A DNA stretch of 64,000 nt, taken from assembly GCA_029207755.1 (NCBI GenBank), contig JARCOQ010000009.1, positions 34,184,914 through 34,248,913 on the forward strand, written 5' to 3'. How positions within the stretch are numbered: position 1 is the first letter of the stretch; every line of letters starts with the position of its first letter. The DNA is from Chamaea fasciata (taxonomy: Eukaryota; Chordata; Aves; Passeriformes; Sylviidae). Of this stretch, positions 14,190 to 26,900 are shown in pieces. Under the pieces are notes generated by a model. It ran no database searches and had not been told where the DNA came from. It saw nothing but the letters and a program-made list of their open reading frames with translations. Position numbers and translations under genes: made by a program.

Positions 14190-14700
14190 CAGAATCCTAG
14201 CATGCTTTGTGTTGGAGGGGACCTCAAATAACATCTGGTTCCAATCCCTCTGCCATGGGTTGGGACACTTTCCACTAGCCCAGGTTGCTCCAAATCCCAT
14301 CCAACCTGACCTCGGACACTTCCAGGGATGGGGCAGCCACAGCTTCTCTGGGCACCCTGTGCAGGGCCTCAGTATTTTCATAGTGAAGAGTTTCTTCCTA
14401 GTATCTAATCTAAAACCCCCTCTGTCAGTTTAAAGCCTTTTCCACTTGTAGAAAGTCCCTCTCCAGATCTCTTGTAGGACCCCCTTGGGTTCTGAGAGGC
14501 TCCAGGAATGTCTCCCCAGAGCCTTCTCCACAGGCTGAACCAGCCCAGCTCTCTCAACCTGAACTAACAGGGGAGGTGCTCAATTCCACTGATCATCTTT
14601 GCGGCCTCCTCTGGGCTGGCTCCAGGAGGTCCATGTCCCTCTCATGCTGAGGGCCCCGGAGCTGAACACAGTATTCCAGTGGAATATTCACCAATAACAG
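14190..14700 (-). mobile_element. CR1 LINE fragment, 5'-truncated
   Basis: The plus strand shows the reverse complement of a CR1 3' portion: AGAATCCTAGCATGCTTTGTG, GTTCCAATCCCTCTGCCATG, then GAGCCTTCTCCACAGGCTGAA, CTCTCTCAACCTGAAC, GGTGCTCAATTCC, TCTGGGCTGGCTCCAGGAGG and GAGCTGAACACAGTATTCCAG. The element's 3' end therefore lies near 14190 and its truncated 5' end near 14700. No reverse transcriptase coding sequence remains. Confidence 0.9.
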
Positions 14701-17405
14701 AACACTTATTAGCTCTTATTTACACGATAGTATGTGCAGCCTCTAATTCCGCAGGCATCAACTAACACATTAAGCACAATAAGTGCCAGAGCAGGTTGGG
14801 AGTCAAGGTCACAGCACAGCACAGAACAACCTACCCTTTCTAAAAGCACAAGATTAAACAATACCAGTCACCAGTACAATTGCCTGTTCTGTTCCTACAA
14901 ATACCATCTCCATCTGCTACAGCAAATAAAAGGATTCTGCTTCAGCCAGCCAGCTGAAGTGACGCTATCAGTGTCAGGGCACAGCAGATCGATACCTCCT
15001 GCATGTTCCTAATATTCAACACTGTGATAACTCAGATTCTCACAATAGCTTTCTGGAGCTGTTACAGGACATTTCTCTCCTGCCACATAGTCTCTTATTC
15101 CACTCCGATACCACTGGATTCTGTTGCATTGCAACTATTTCACCACTGCATATCAGGAAGTTCCACTTCCACATCTCGTCCAGTCCTTCCTAATGCGTAA
15201 TCAGAGCCACCACACATCCCCATCATGCCTTACACCCACCTCTTCATTCCCCCTTTCCCACTCAGGGGCACCTGATCCAGCCATGCTGATGTCAAAAGAT
15301 ATTCTCCAGGGGATCTGTTCTCAGTTTGATGAAAGGACTGTACAGCACAGATTATTTTAAGCCGTTTAAGCTCTGCCTCCCAGAATGGAAGTCCCTTAGA
15401 TGTAAAATCCACACACATACCTCTTCGTGAAGGATGAGAAAATTAAGTTTACTTTTAAGATGAGTGGAGGGACAAATAACACAATTTAATACAAAAGATC
15501 CCTATACCCTTCCTTTAGTAAATTCTCTTTTAAGTCAGCTCTCCATTTCTAGCCAGTGAGTGGTAGTGTTTTTCACGCCATCAAACTCTTGCCTCCCATT
15601 TAATGTCAAAAGACATTAAACATGGCCATTCAAAATATCAAAAGCATTTGTTAGAATTTCCTTTTGAAGAGTTATTTAAGGCTCAAAATGTAACTCCAGC
15701 AAGTAACTCGCTTCCAATTCCCTGCTCTGTGTGATGACAGGCTTATCTGGGAACACACTTGAGCATGATAACAGCTAAACACAAGAAACACTGACACTGC
15801 AATAGATAGAAACAAGGCGGACAACAACTGTTGTGTTTCTGACTATATATAGTCAGTCAGCAATGGCAGTAAATACCAAACATTTCAGTTATGCCCATGC
15901 AACTGTTTGAGAACTAAGCCATCACACCTTGACATAAATGCAAAAACTCATCATCCTAAGGATAGCACTAGACTTCAGATCTCTACAGCAACATTTCACC
16001 ACATGAACAGCATCACTGCTTTGCCTTGAAATTCATTAAATCTCAGAATCAGGACATGAATTCGAGGCTAATATTTAGTGTCAGAAGCATTCAGGGTTGA
16101 ACGACGCTCCTTACAGCCAGGGGTCACAGGGGTCAGCTATTCCACAGAACATTGAATTAGAAGACAACAATCTTTTGAAATGCTGCATGCACATGAAATC
16201 TCTCAGTGAGACTTTTCAATGCACTTACTTTGGGGGATACTACACTATTTTAAAATGAAAATGTGGGCATAAGTAGCCTCTAACCAAGCTTCACCCAATC
16301 AGATCAACAGGAAATCACGGCAGTTCTTCAGTTACTAGGCCAGTGGATTTCTGGATGATGCATACAGTCCACCACCCACACACCTCCCTGCTGACCCATT
16401 TAGCAGAGTTCCAGAAGACGTTATCAAGATGTGGGTAGGCCTTAAAAAGTATTTTCTTGAGAGGAAACAAAGAAAAATGCGGAGAACCTCTATTGAAGTG
16501 ATTGGCTCCGAGCCCATAAATCTTTGGTGGAACTTCGCAGACGTCAAAGGAAGCACACACTGTATTTATCCAGGTAACATCTCTGTCATCCACCTTTTTC
16601 AGAGGTCACTAACAATTCAACTGAATTTGAGACTCCAAAATCTCATCTAGTGACAGTGCCAAGAGCAAGCTGCAGTCAGTGAAGCCATACCCATGTCGTG
16701 ATTTCTGAAGACTATGAATCACACACAGATGAATTAAATGCACCAAACATTACCCCTACTCTTCATTTTTATCCCGTTCATTTGCTGCTTTTTTCTCCAA
16801 AGCATTATTATGAATGGGATTATCAGAAGCAGAGTGAAAAGGTATCACTTCTTTTAAATGTGCCCCAAATTAATGAGCTCCAAAAATAACGAAGGAGTGT
16901 TTTCACACTGGCAACTGACATTCAAAAGGAGTGAGTGTTTAACGCTCATGTTGCATCCCCAGCTGAACAAGTTCAGCACATTACACAAGGTAAAACACAA
17001 GAGGAGGTGAGATTTATTTATTCTTTCCAGGTCTCAGTGTGCAAATCTGAGTTTGGTGTGAGTGAAATTATCTAAAGCATTTCTTCAAAATTCCATTATC
17101 CAGGAGAAACAAGCAGTAGCGATGTGCAAAACTTCCTAATTAATTTAAGACTGTGTTAATAGAAGTACCTGGCAGTCACCACAGAAAATAATGCCCACAG
17201 AAAATTAAACACTGTATGCTATGACATGCATGGCAGGTGACTGCAAGCAACCACTGCTGCTGACCCACATCCCCTCAAAGAGCTGGAAGAAAATAACATG
17301 AGACATTCAACAGCAACCGAATGTGGCCTGAATAACAGGCCACATATGATGTGGTATACCACAAATTAAAAATAGCACACAGCTTCAAAGGTTAAAAATA
17401 TCGGC

Positions 17406-17505
17406 AAAATTAAGAAACTGCTACCTTTTTTTACAACTGTTTCAACCATTTCTTAAAATTAAGAAAGTGCTACCTTTTTTACAATTGTTTCAACCGTTTC
17501 TTAAA
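17406..17505. repeat. 49-bp tandem duplication
   Basis: A unit beginning AAAATTAAGAAA and ending TTTCTT occurs twice in tandem, starting at about 17406 and 17454. The copies differ at a few positions (CTGCTACC/GTGCTACC, ACAACTG/ACAATTG, CCATTTC/CCGTTTC) and in the length of the T run. It is a local intronic duplication with no apparent function. Confidence 0.9.
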
Positions 17506-18926
17506 ACTTTCCTGTGCAATTTGGCAAATCCTTGAAGAGAGATCGGCTGCAACCACTCACTTCATCATTGCATAATGATAGGTGATATCATGGACTTCAC
17601 TCCCTTTTAAAATGTATGAGGTATATATAATCTGCTTTATGTAGTATTTATTTTTGTAGTTACCTCTGGTCTTGGCTGAGAATCGATAAGTAATGTAAAA
17701 ATATTTCACATTTTCAATTTCTCTATGTATAAAAATCAATGTAAAACTACATATTTTATTCTTACCTTGTGTTATCAGTCTGTAACGGATGGGCTAACAT
17801 TTTAAGAGTACTCCAAAATGAATGATTTTGCAAGAGCCTCAGCTGCTCGGTGTGACAGATAACAGTGATACTTGCTGGACATAACACTTTTAATCACAAA
17901 GGACCTTAAGATATCTCAGACACATATGCATACATCAAACTCTAAACCACAGCCATCTCGGGGCTCAGAGGAAGCCAAAAGCAAGTAATCACTGCCCTGA
18001 ACAACAGCAGAGAGTCAGAAACCACCCCAGCTGCATGCACAAGCTGACCAAATAAAATAAATTTAAATTTAAAGATAAACCTGATTAAGTTCCATCCTTA
18101 GTAAGGGAAGGATGATATAATTAAAACATACATGAACTTTAACTTGTGATTTCTGCAGGAACATATTTAGGATGTTGGTCATGTGACTCATGGCCTTCGT
18201 GCCCAAATATTCCCAGTTTCCATGGGGAAAATAAAACTCAAGAAAACAAGACAGAGCAAGAAAGAAAATGGCCACAACATTCTCTGCAGATCACAAAAAC
18301 TACCCAGTTCTGGGAATCAGGTTCAAAATTGAGTGATTAAGTCAGGAGAACACAGAATATGACACAACTCACCTGAAAGGAGCTGCTCTATCAGGAGGGG
18401 ATGACTCTTATGGTAGGTTAAAGGATCCATCTTCCTCCTACTCTCAAAACATACTTCCACACTGGACTATTATACCTGCCCAAATTAAATCCTTACTAAT
18501 GCACTAAAGAGAGAAGATTTTATGTTTTAAATTTTTAACTAAAAGGCCCTAATCTGAGATTCAGGTAAACAGTTCTTTTCAGGAAGTGAAAATATACATT
18601 AACTTTTAGTCGTGCTTAAGAGCCACCAAAATGATCAAGAGGCAACCTGTCCTCATTAAAATAAAATAAAAATAAAAAAAAAAAAGAAGTGCCCCACACT
18701 CCAAACAACAAAACTTCCACTAATATATGTATTTTTTCCCTATGGGGCCCAGCTCGCACACTTTACCTCCTTATAGGTGGTATCCCAGAATATACAATCA
18801 GACAACTCCAAGTTCAGACATTTGCACATCACAACACATTTCCCAGAGATATCCCAGCTTCACTTTGACACCAGGCATGGTTAAACCAATTCCTCATGGT
18901 GCCTGAATTGTTTGCTATGTACTCAC

Positions 18927-19119
18927 TCTCTTTCCGCACATCAGCAAGAGCTGCATGAAGTTCCTCTTTAAACACAACTGCTTCCTTGGCAATTTTTTCT
19001 CCTTTGTCCAACAGATTCCAAGTGGCTTCTTCCACAGAAGCGAGCAAGACACGAGCTCTTTTGGAACGGCCCTTTTTCTTACTAGAAGGATTCTGTGGAC
19101 AGTTCACTAATGTTGTAAC
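18927..19119 (-). CDS. CTNNA3: CTNNA3 coding exon 2
   Basis: 193 bp, between a TAG acceptor (19120-19122) and a GTGAGTAC donor at 18926. It encodes residues 35-98 plus the first base of Ser99: VTTLVNCPQNPSS, KKKGRSKRARVLLASVEEA, then the helix WNLLDKGEKIAKEAVVFKEEL ending in VRKE. The basic KKKGRSKRA segment and following helices are the hallmark N-terminal alpha-catenin sequence, in the region that contacts beta-catenin. The exon ends with a lone A, which joins GC at the start of the next exon to give Ser. Confidence 0.97.
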
Positions 19120-19479
19120 CTACATTTAAAAGAAACAAAAGAGACGATCACGGTTTAAGTTCTACAAGTGAATTTACACAGTTCTTAAAATTAAAAAAAA
19201 TATAATCAGGAATAAGCAAAGACATTCTCTCTGCTTTAGAGACAGACAGGCAAGCTCAGTACAAACATAAGAATGGGCAAAAGTACTAAATTCAATCTGA
19301 TGCAATTTTACTCAATATGCATCATCTTTCTGTTCTTCCTTCTGTAGGATCAAAGTCAACAGAAATGTCATTGTTCTATTAACCCTGATGCCGACTCCTG
19401 CCACTGCTTGTTTTAAACCTGCTCATAAAACTTAAAAAAAAAAAACCTTAATGCTATCTGAGGAGGTTTCAGCAAGGCA

Positions 19480-20135
19480 GGAATCATGGAACCATTAAGG
19501 TAGAAAAAGACCTCCAAATGTCAAGCCCAGCTGTCAAGCTAACATTGCCAAGTGCACTTCTATACCGTGTCCCTAAAAACACCACATCCATGTGTGTTTT
19601 GAATACTTCCAGGGAGGGTGACTCCACCATGTCCCTTGGCCTGACACTCCTTTCAGGGAAAAGAATTTTTCCTAATATCCAATCTAAACTTTCCTTGGTG
19701 CAACCTGCAGCCATTTCCTCTTCTTCCAGCACATGTTACTTGGAGAAGAGACTGACCCCACCTGGCCACAGCCTCCTGTCATGGAGTCATAGAGAGTAAG
19801 GTACCCCTGAGCCTCCTTTTCTCCAGGCTGAGCCCCCTCAGCTGCTCCTCCTAAGACTTGTGCTCCAGCCCTTTCCCCTTCCCTGGACAGGCTCCAGCAC
19901 CTCAATGTCTTTCTTGTCATGAGGGGCCCAAAATGGAACACAGGCCTCAAGGTGGCATCACCATTGCACAGTCACAGTCCTGTCCTGCTGGCCACACCGT
20001 TTCTGATCCAAGCCAGGCTCCCACTGGCTTTCTCAACCACCTGGGCACACGTTGGCCTGTGTTCAGCTCCTGTCAGCCAGCACCCCTGGGTTCTTTCTCC
20101 CTAGAAGTGCAAGGTCTTCCCAGACTTCCAGCATA
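19480..20135 (-). mobile_element. CR1 LINE fragment, 5'-truncated
   Basis: Reverse complement of CR1 on the plus strand, starting with the 3'-end signature GAATCATGGAACCATTAAGG followed by AAAAAGACCTCCAAATG. Further in are CTCCTTTTCTCCAGGCTGAG, CCCCTCAGCTGCTCCTC, TGCTCCAGCCCTTTCCCC, GGCTCCAGCACCTCAATG, CAAAATGGAACACAGG and CTGTCAGCCAGCACCCC. About 650 bp are kept. The short ORFs here are relics of the 3' UTR and not genes. Confidence 0.88.
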
Positions 20136-20763
20136 AGACTTGCAAGGTATCCCAGAACAAATACCCAAAATGAGTACCTTTTAAAATGCCTTCTCTTCTT
20201 ACCAAAGGGGTATCCCAGTGGCCAGAGCTCGGCACTTCCAAATTCTTCAGGGTGCTCTCAACACTAAAATTGCACATCAGTGTGCCCAGAATTTAGATGT
20301 ACTGCATCTTAGTCCAAATTGTATTTTTACCAATGTACTTCAACATCCATAAAGAACTTATTTTTATGGATCGTCCCACTCCACATTCCTCATCATCTGA
20401 GTACAGCCCCCACACTCCAACAGAATGTTTCTGAAAGACTATTCTCTAAGGCATTGCTTGGCCTGTAACACTAAGGAGAGACTCCCAAAACATTTTTCTG
20501 AAGTGTTATACAGGTATTTTAAAGCACACCTTACTTTCATGAAGTTCACTGATGCTTTTTAATCTTCCTATCCTGTTCTCTCTGCCAGAACACGGGTAGT
20601 ACAGTGCTACACGTGCCTTAGCTCACCTTCAGATCTTGTCCATGAATTCATGCACTTGAGTGCTTTTCACGAATCATCACTTCTAATATCCTCCGGGTAA
20701 CATTTCTATAAACACATCTATGAACATAAAAGCCCTGACTCCTGCACCATTCATGTGCAATTT

Positions 20764-20777
20764 GGGGGGGGGGGGGG
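20764..20777. repeat. G14 homopolymer
   Basis: An uninterrupted run of 14 G in the CTNNA3 intron. It may be polymorphic or an assembly-sensitive site. Confidence 0.95.
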
Positions 20778-23700
20778 AAGGACCAACCACCTGACACCAA
20801 CTGCTTTGGCATGTCACAAGGGAGGGAACAACATAAATAACTCTGGCTCAGATTGTTATAGAAGCTTGAGTATTTTTCTGACTGTTGCTCAAAGAATTAT
20901 TTACTGCACTAAATCAGCCACTGGGAATGCACTGGGAATAAAAATCTTTTATTTTTACAAACCCTCTAATGTCAGTTTTAGAACATTTAAGACAGTCTCA
21001 ATGACTGCACCTTTAAGAATGAGTTAGAGATTACAGGCCGATACTTCCAATAAGAAAGGCATAAAACACCATCAAAAACTAGAAGCAGCCCAAAAAAACC
21101 CAATCAAATAAAAGGTATTTTTTAAATTTCAAGCATTTTATCACCATTTCACTAGAAAATAATGTATTCTGCTTCACAAGTTTTCATTGTAGTTTTTTTT
21201 TTTAATGTAAAATATCAGTCTATCTACTGTTCATTAATATGTTGAGGAGGAAAGGGAATAAAACAAACGAAGAAGTGTAAAACAATAAATATTCCTGTGG
21301 GTGAAAATTCCTGACTGTAAGACCCTGCATCTCCAGCATCACTGTTAGGATATATTGGAGGCAGCAGCTGATCTCAAATACAAGCCAAAATTTGTTAGAT
21401 AGCTCTTTGCTCATGGAGATTATGGAAAACAGAAAAACTACTCTGAATTCTCTTACACAGAACCCCAGTGAGGAATGTATCAACTTTACACAATCCTACC
21501 CAGAAAGAACTGAACCACAGACTAATCCAGTGCCTGTACTGCAGTGGCAGAATACACAGTCGCTGGTTTCATTATAAGAGAAAAGAAAATCATATCCCCG
21601 TAAATTCTGCCCATGGATTTCCCAGTCATGAACACCTTCTTGTTGCCATTCACAGCAGGTCCCCCAGCCTAGCTCTGGCAGGAGCACCACAGCTGTGCTG
21701 AAGGCACAAAGGGTTTTTAAGCCATTCTCTCGGGCATGTGCCAGCAGATTTACAGAGCTCAATCACGCTGCTGTTGCCTGTTATTGCCATTAGTTATTAG
21801 GCTGAAGGGGTTTCCTCATGGGGTCATGGTTATGTCAAACACTAAGTTTCTAGGCAACTCTGAAGCAGTTCTTCCAGTGCTAGACTCAGCTACTGGCAGC
21901 ACTTAGAGACAATCTCTTAATACTGCAGTAGTTCAGGAAGCAATGTCTTCATACCTGGAGTATCATAATATTTGGTTCACCTTTATCTTAATATAAAAAC
22001 GTATTTTTAAGGATCGATCATACAAACAAGGGACTCCAACATGCAGGAAGGTTTTCTACACATTGTGTCAGTTGAACCATGCAAACTTTGACAATTACCT
22101 TTTTTAATATGCCAGGTGCATTGATTGAGAACTAGACTGAGAAGCCTTCCTTTCAAAACTAACATCCTCTAATCACCTGCAATAAAATAAAGGCCACGGA
22201 CAGAGGGAAACCCCCAGGGCAATTTAGGCACACTGTTTTATTCCAAGGAGAGAGAAGTTGCCAACTCACAGAGGGTTTTACACAAAACAGTTGCTATGCT
22301 ATTTTCAGAGTTTCATAGTAATCACCACTGCCAATTGCAAAGAAAGTCAATTCAGCAAGTGATTTGCACATATTTCCACAACTACTTCCTAATTACTTCC
22401 CAAGCTGGTTTTGCCTCAATTTTTTCCTACATTGATGCTGTTAATCTAATGACTGCCCTAATACTTAGCATAACTGGTCAGGGCAGACTTCAGAGAACCT
22501 CAAGCACTTCCATTGTTTCTTTCCTGCCACAGCATCACAAGACTATTAAATAAATAAATTACAACAGGAATCTCAAAATAAAGTTAAACTCTGTTCCAAG
22601 CAGCAGTTGCTAAAGTGAATCTGGCAAGAATGTCATTTTTATCTGTGACTGGTCTGATTCTCTTTCTAATCAAAGATTAATTTTCCTTTATTACCTTTCC
22701 AGCCTCTCAATCACCTTTCATTGAGTAGAAGCTTTAATCCCTATTTTTATATTTTCAACGTTTCCTTTCAAAGGATCCATTCAAAACATCCACAGGTCTG
22801 AAACAAGCAAAGCATTAAACTTAAGAGAGGGAAAAGACAGTCAAAATATTCTCTTAGAACCAAAACGTTTCCAATTTGAACAGCCTCAAACTTTTCAACG
22901 GTTGAGAAGAGCTGGGAGGAAAAAAAAAAACCAAAATTTAGATGGTCTCTTTGTTTTATTCTGGAACTGCACTTTCTTTGTTTTGTCAGGTTTCTTTGAT
23001 CCTGCAAAACTCAAACCAAAATTTATTTTTCTTTACCTCCTCCAAAAACACCCAGTGTTGCAGCTGCCTGAGCACAGTCTGACCTACTGGTCTACAAGAG
23101 GTTTTTTAATTCAGTCTATCACGACATCTATTCTTACTACTTTAAAACTAATTTTATAACCTATCCATATATCCTTGACTACTTCCACAAACCACTGACC
23201 TGTTAACTGAAGGTTTTTACACCATCAATCACATCCAGGCAAAAATAAATAAACAAAGGCAGACAAAATGAGAGAGGCAGCTCAGTTAATAGTAGCTGGA
23301 AATGAAGTCACAATAGAAAAGAAAAGGTTACTTTCTGAGGAAAGTAACCCTCCAGAAGGGAAAAACAAGTAAGGGAAGAAAAAACCAAAAGAAAAAAAAA
23401 ATCAAATATGACAATGAATAACTAACAAAAGAAAAGAAATTGGATGAGTTAGGAAGAGGCAAAGCTTCAAATGGGGAAAATACGACTTTATTTTTAAAGA
23501 ATTACCCATTTCTAGCACTGGAAATCCATATGCAGTGCATTTTACATTTAAGCATCTCCCAGATAACACTGTGCAAGAGACCAGCTAGAACATGCAGCAT
23601 TTACTCTGACGGACTGGCTGGCAAAGTAGGAAGTGACCAAATGAATAACCAAATCTGGAAGGCAGACCCCTGGAGAGCTCCTGAGCCAGAGTGAAGTGCA

Positions 23701-23814
23701 AGTGTAGAACAGCTGTGCGTGTGACTTTCAGAATAATGTCCTTAGTCAAAGTTCTTCAGCCTTATTCCCTTCCCTCTAGGGTTATCCAGCTTACTTTCTG
23801 CAACTCCGAAATAC

Positions 23815-23921
23815 CTGAATTATCAGCGGTTCCAGTAATTTCTCCACTGTAAATGTCTGAATCTGCAGATTCCGAGGATCAATTTTCAGTTTAATGTTTG
23901 GCGCTTTTGTTGACATTTCAC
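23815..23921 (-). CDS. CTNNA3: CTNNA3 coding exon 1 (start-codon exon)
   Basis: The exon runs from a CAG acceptor (23922-23924) to a GTATTT donor at 23814. The ATG is at 23916-23914, after a 5-base untranslated stretch (GTGAA), so at least one non-coding exon must lie upstream. It encodes 34 residues beginning MSTKAPNIKLKIDPRN and ending TVEKLLEPLIIQ. This is the conserved alpha-catenin opening (IDP..L.(I/V)(Q/R)T..VE(K/R)LLEPL). It ends in phase 0. Start choice: it aligns with the known family start, and the ORF has no other ATG between the splice site and this one. Confidence 0.96.
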
Positions 23922-23924
23922 CTG

Positions 23925-26900
23925 GGTACAAAACAAGAGAAGTGCAATAAGCCAATATTAACCATGACTACAAGCCTCACTGCCTTCTGACAGAGCCCAG
24001 AGACTCCCCGTGTGAGTGTGAACTTCATAACAGGCTTAGGATTTCAAGAAATACAATTAACTTTTCCAATTCCCCATTTCTAAATTGTGAAAAAAAAAAA
24101 AAACGCTGATGCTTACACAAACTGTAAAGTCATAGACTTAAAGTACATATAACTCCTTATATCCACTCACAGATTTCTACACTGACCACATGCTAAAAAA
24201 AAAATACAAGGATAATTGAATTAGAATACCATTGAATAAAAGTCTTCTACTGGTCTAAAAAGGAGCTTTAAACTAAAAAAATAATAAATTCCATTACTGA
24301 ATTTATCACAAAACAAAAAAACATTAATGCTACGTGCACAGTATCTGTATCTTACTCCATGTGCCAAATTACAGGGGTTATAATAAGCACCTTAAGAACA
24401 AACAGCATATACGGCAGCCCTTAAAATTTCTGGAAATCACCAGCAGGAAAAGGTGAAGCATTTTGTTATTTTATACCCTGCAATAACAAGTATTTTTTAA
24501 GTGTCAAGACAGGTTAAGTTGAGAAAGCCTATTCCTGAAGTCAATAAGATGGAAGTAAAGTTAAGTAAGGTCTTTAAAATAAATAAATCATTCATTAGGA
24601 ACTTGACGCAGAATCTACTGATGTGAATTAATAGTTTTCACCAAGTTCACTGGGCCATGGCTCAGGCCATTAGCCTGAAATGTGTGTGTGTCAACAAAGA
24701 ATTATATCTCCTTTAGTTGGATTGCAACGGATTATTGTCCCAAAATAAAAGACATTTTAAATTTTGCAATAACTTAACTTCCCATAAAACACAGCTTGGC
24801 AAAGCCTTTTTAGCCAATAAAGACTTCAAATACACAAGTAATGGATATCTGTCCTTTTTAAGCAAGACTTATTACAAGCACTGCTGCTGTATAATAAAGT
24901 AATAAGGTACTGCAATTGTGCAGGCTGAAGAGATATATTGTCACCTTCCCGTGAACCTAGCACCGATTTAACAGCACACAGCAGGTTCGGGGTTTCTACA
25001 GCAAGTGGTGTAGAAATGGATCTGGAGAGTCAGCCATGTTTCACTTACAAGCAAAGATAATAATTAAAGAATTAAGGTATAAAGCCATTTAGGGTTTTGC
25101 CATTCCTATTAAAGGTTACACAAGTGCCGAGCTTTTCTTTTATTACAAACTATCCCAGGGGCAGACCTCAGTTCCCACAAATTCAGCTGCATCCAGCCAG
25201 GTGACAGCATACGGAATGAACTGAATTTTCAGCTTTAATTCTGGGCCAAAAGACAAAGAAAAAAGAAACCTGAGATCAGACTGACCAGAAAAGAAACCAT
25301 TTTCCTTCCATGGATACAAACAGAAAGAGACCTCTAGAAATATCAAAGCAAAATATCTACCCATATTTTACACGTTTAACATTTATATACTTTTAACAAG
25401 GACCAAGGAAATAAAATTTGAGACTCGGGTTGCTTTTCGGCAGATACACTCATGCTCTAACCTTGCAGTGGCTTCCCCACAATTCCTTAATGGAAGGGTG
25501 TCAGCACCTGCTTTACTCAAAATGGAGGAATTAAACCTTTTTGCTGCTTGCTCTCCATTCCCACCACACAATCTCCTCTGCTACACATTATCTGCAATAA
25601 TCGGGTCTTTCCTATATTTTGGCAGATAAACAAGTAGCTGTAAATAAAGTCAGTTCCTGTTATTAGAGGATCACTGGGCTCCAGAATCCCACCGCAGAGC
25701 TCTCTCAAACTTGGGAAGTATTACAGATCCAACCCCATTTTTGCAGGTCAGAAAAAATTGAATCCATGTGTCACGACTGTGCCTTTTCTGGGTTGTCCTG
25801 TGGTTTTAGCTTGTTTGTTTGTTTCTTACCCTTAGCATATTGTCAAACATCAGCATTTTTATTTGCTTGAGCCCTGAGTTCAAAAGCCAGTTAAGCCAAT
25901 AATAGCTTTTAGCCTTGAGTCAGGCCCATAACAAATCATCAACTGAAAGTCAATTGCAAAAACTGTTGTCTCTGAAAATTTCAATTATATTCTAAGATAT
26001 AAATAACTCTCTTAAGGGCTCACTTGCTGATTACAGCAATATTTCTAAAGTAAAATCCTCATGCTTCCTGAAACCTCCTTAAAGCAGAAAGACAGAAACA
26101 GTTTTGCAAGACAATACAGCAAAAAGCTACAAAATCTGAAATTATTTTGATAATCTGACTACATATTTTTTTCTCACCAGGCTCTCCTTACTCTTATACA
26201 CCATACTGGCTAATCAATATTTAAACTGAACTCTTTAATTTTTTTTTATTTTTTTTTTTTTAATTAAGGCAAGGATAAGAGGTGATAGAAAGAAAAATAC
26301 ACTGCCAGTGAAGATCATCCTGGGATTTTCTCTGGCATTTCCACTTACTAAGTTAACTCTGTCCTTCCAGATCATATTCATTAAGATGACAAAATCTGAT
26401 GTTTGCCTCAGGGGAAAAATGAAAATCAACATTCCACCTTCCTTTTTTCTTTTTTTTTTTTTTTTTTAATGCTTTTGTCTACTCCAAGATAACATCCCCC
26501 TAATTACAGCAGGGGCCTTAACTGTGAGGTGTTTTGGTAGAAGGCTGTATAACCTCACACTCAGCCAGATTAACCTTTACAGGAGGCAATCTCAGCCCCG
26601 TACACCAGCAGCTCTTACAACACTTAGGATGTTAAGCATGTGTTACAAGATACAGCTGTGTCCCAGAACAGCCAGAAAAGCAACCACCTGCACACTCCTA
26701 CCCAGTGCTACCAACCTCAAGATAATGAAAATGTTGTCTTTTCATCAGATATCAAAACTATTGACTCTTTTGGTGTAGGAAGAAAAAGTCACTGGAAAAA
26801 CAGCCAAAGTCTATATCCATCTGCAATGCAACGTGAACACAGCACCTGCAGCTTTTTTTTTTAGAATCTCTACATACACTGTATACAGACAAACTAATAA

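Larger units (their letters stand above)
12012..18926 (-). other. CTNNA3 intron between coding exons 2 and 3
   Basis: About 6.9 kb of intron with two CR1 fragments (12590-12880 and 14190-14700, annotated separately) and a local tandem duplication at 17406-17505. The remainder is unique AT-rich sequence in which I see no gene. Confidence 0.85.
19123..23814 (-). other. CTNNA3 intron between coding exons 1 and 2
   Basis: About 4.7 kb. It holds a long CR1 fragment (19480-20135) and a G14 homopolymer (20764-20777). The remainder is AT-rich unique sequence in which I see no gene. Confidence 0.85.
2068..23921 (-). other. CTNNA3: CTNNA3 gene, 5' part (alpha-T-catenin), partial
   Basis: Four coding exons on the minus strand give a continuous 194-residue reading frame that matches the N terminus of alpha-T-catenin and fits it better than the alphaE or alphaN paralogues (for example CPQNPSS before KKKGRSKRA, and EEATWNLLDKGEKIA). 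The family links cadherin-bound beta-catenin or plakoglobin to actin at adherens junctions; CTNNA3 is known mainly from heart intercalated discs and testis. The part seen is the N-terminal vinculin-homology region with the beta-catenin-binding and dimerisation helices; the M region and the C-terminal actin-binding domain lie past the left edge. Introns are 4695, 6918 and 9654 bp, all GT-AG, with matching phases (0, 1, 0). The human gene spans well over 1 Mb, so this copy is strongly compacted at its 5' end. Confidence 0.97.
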
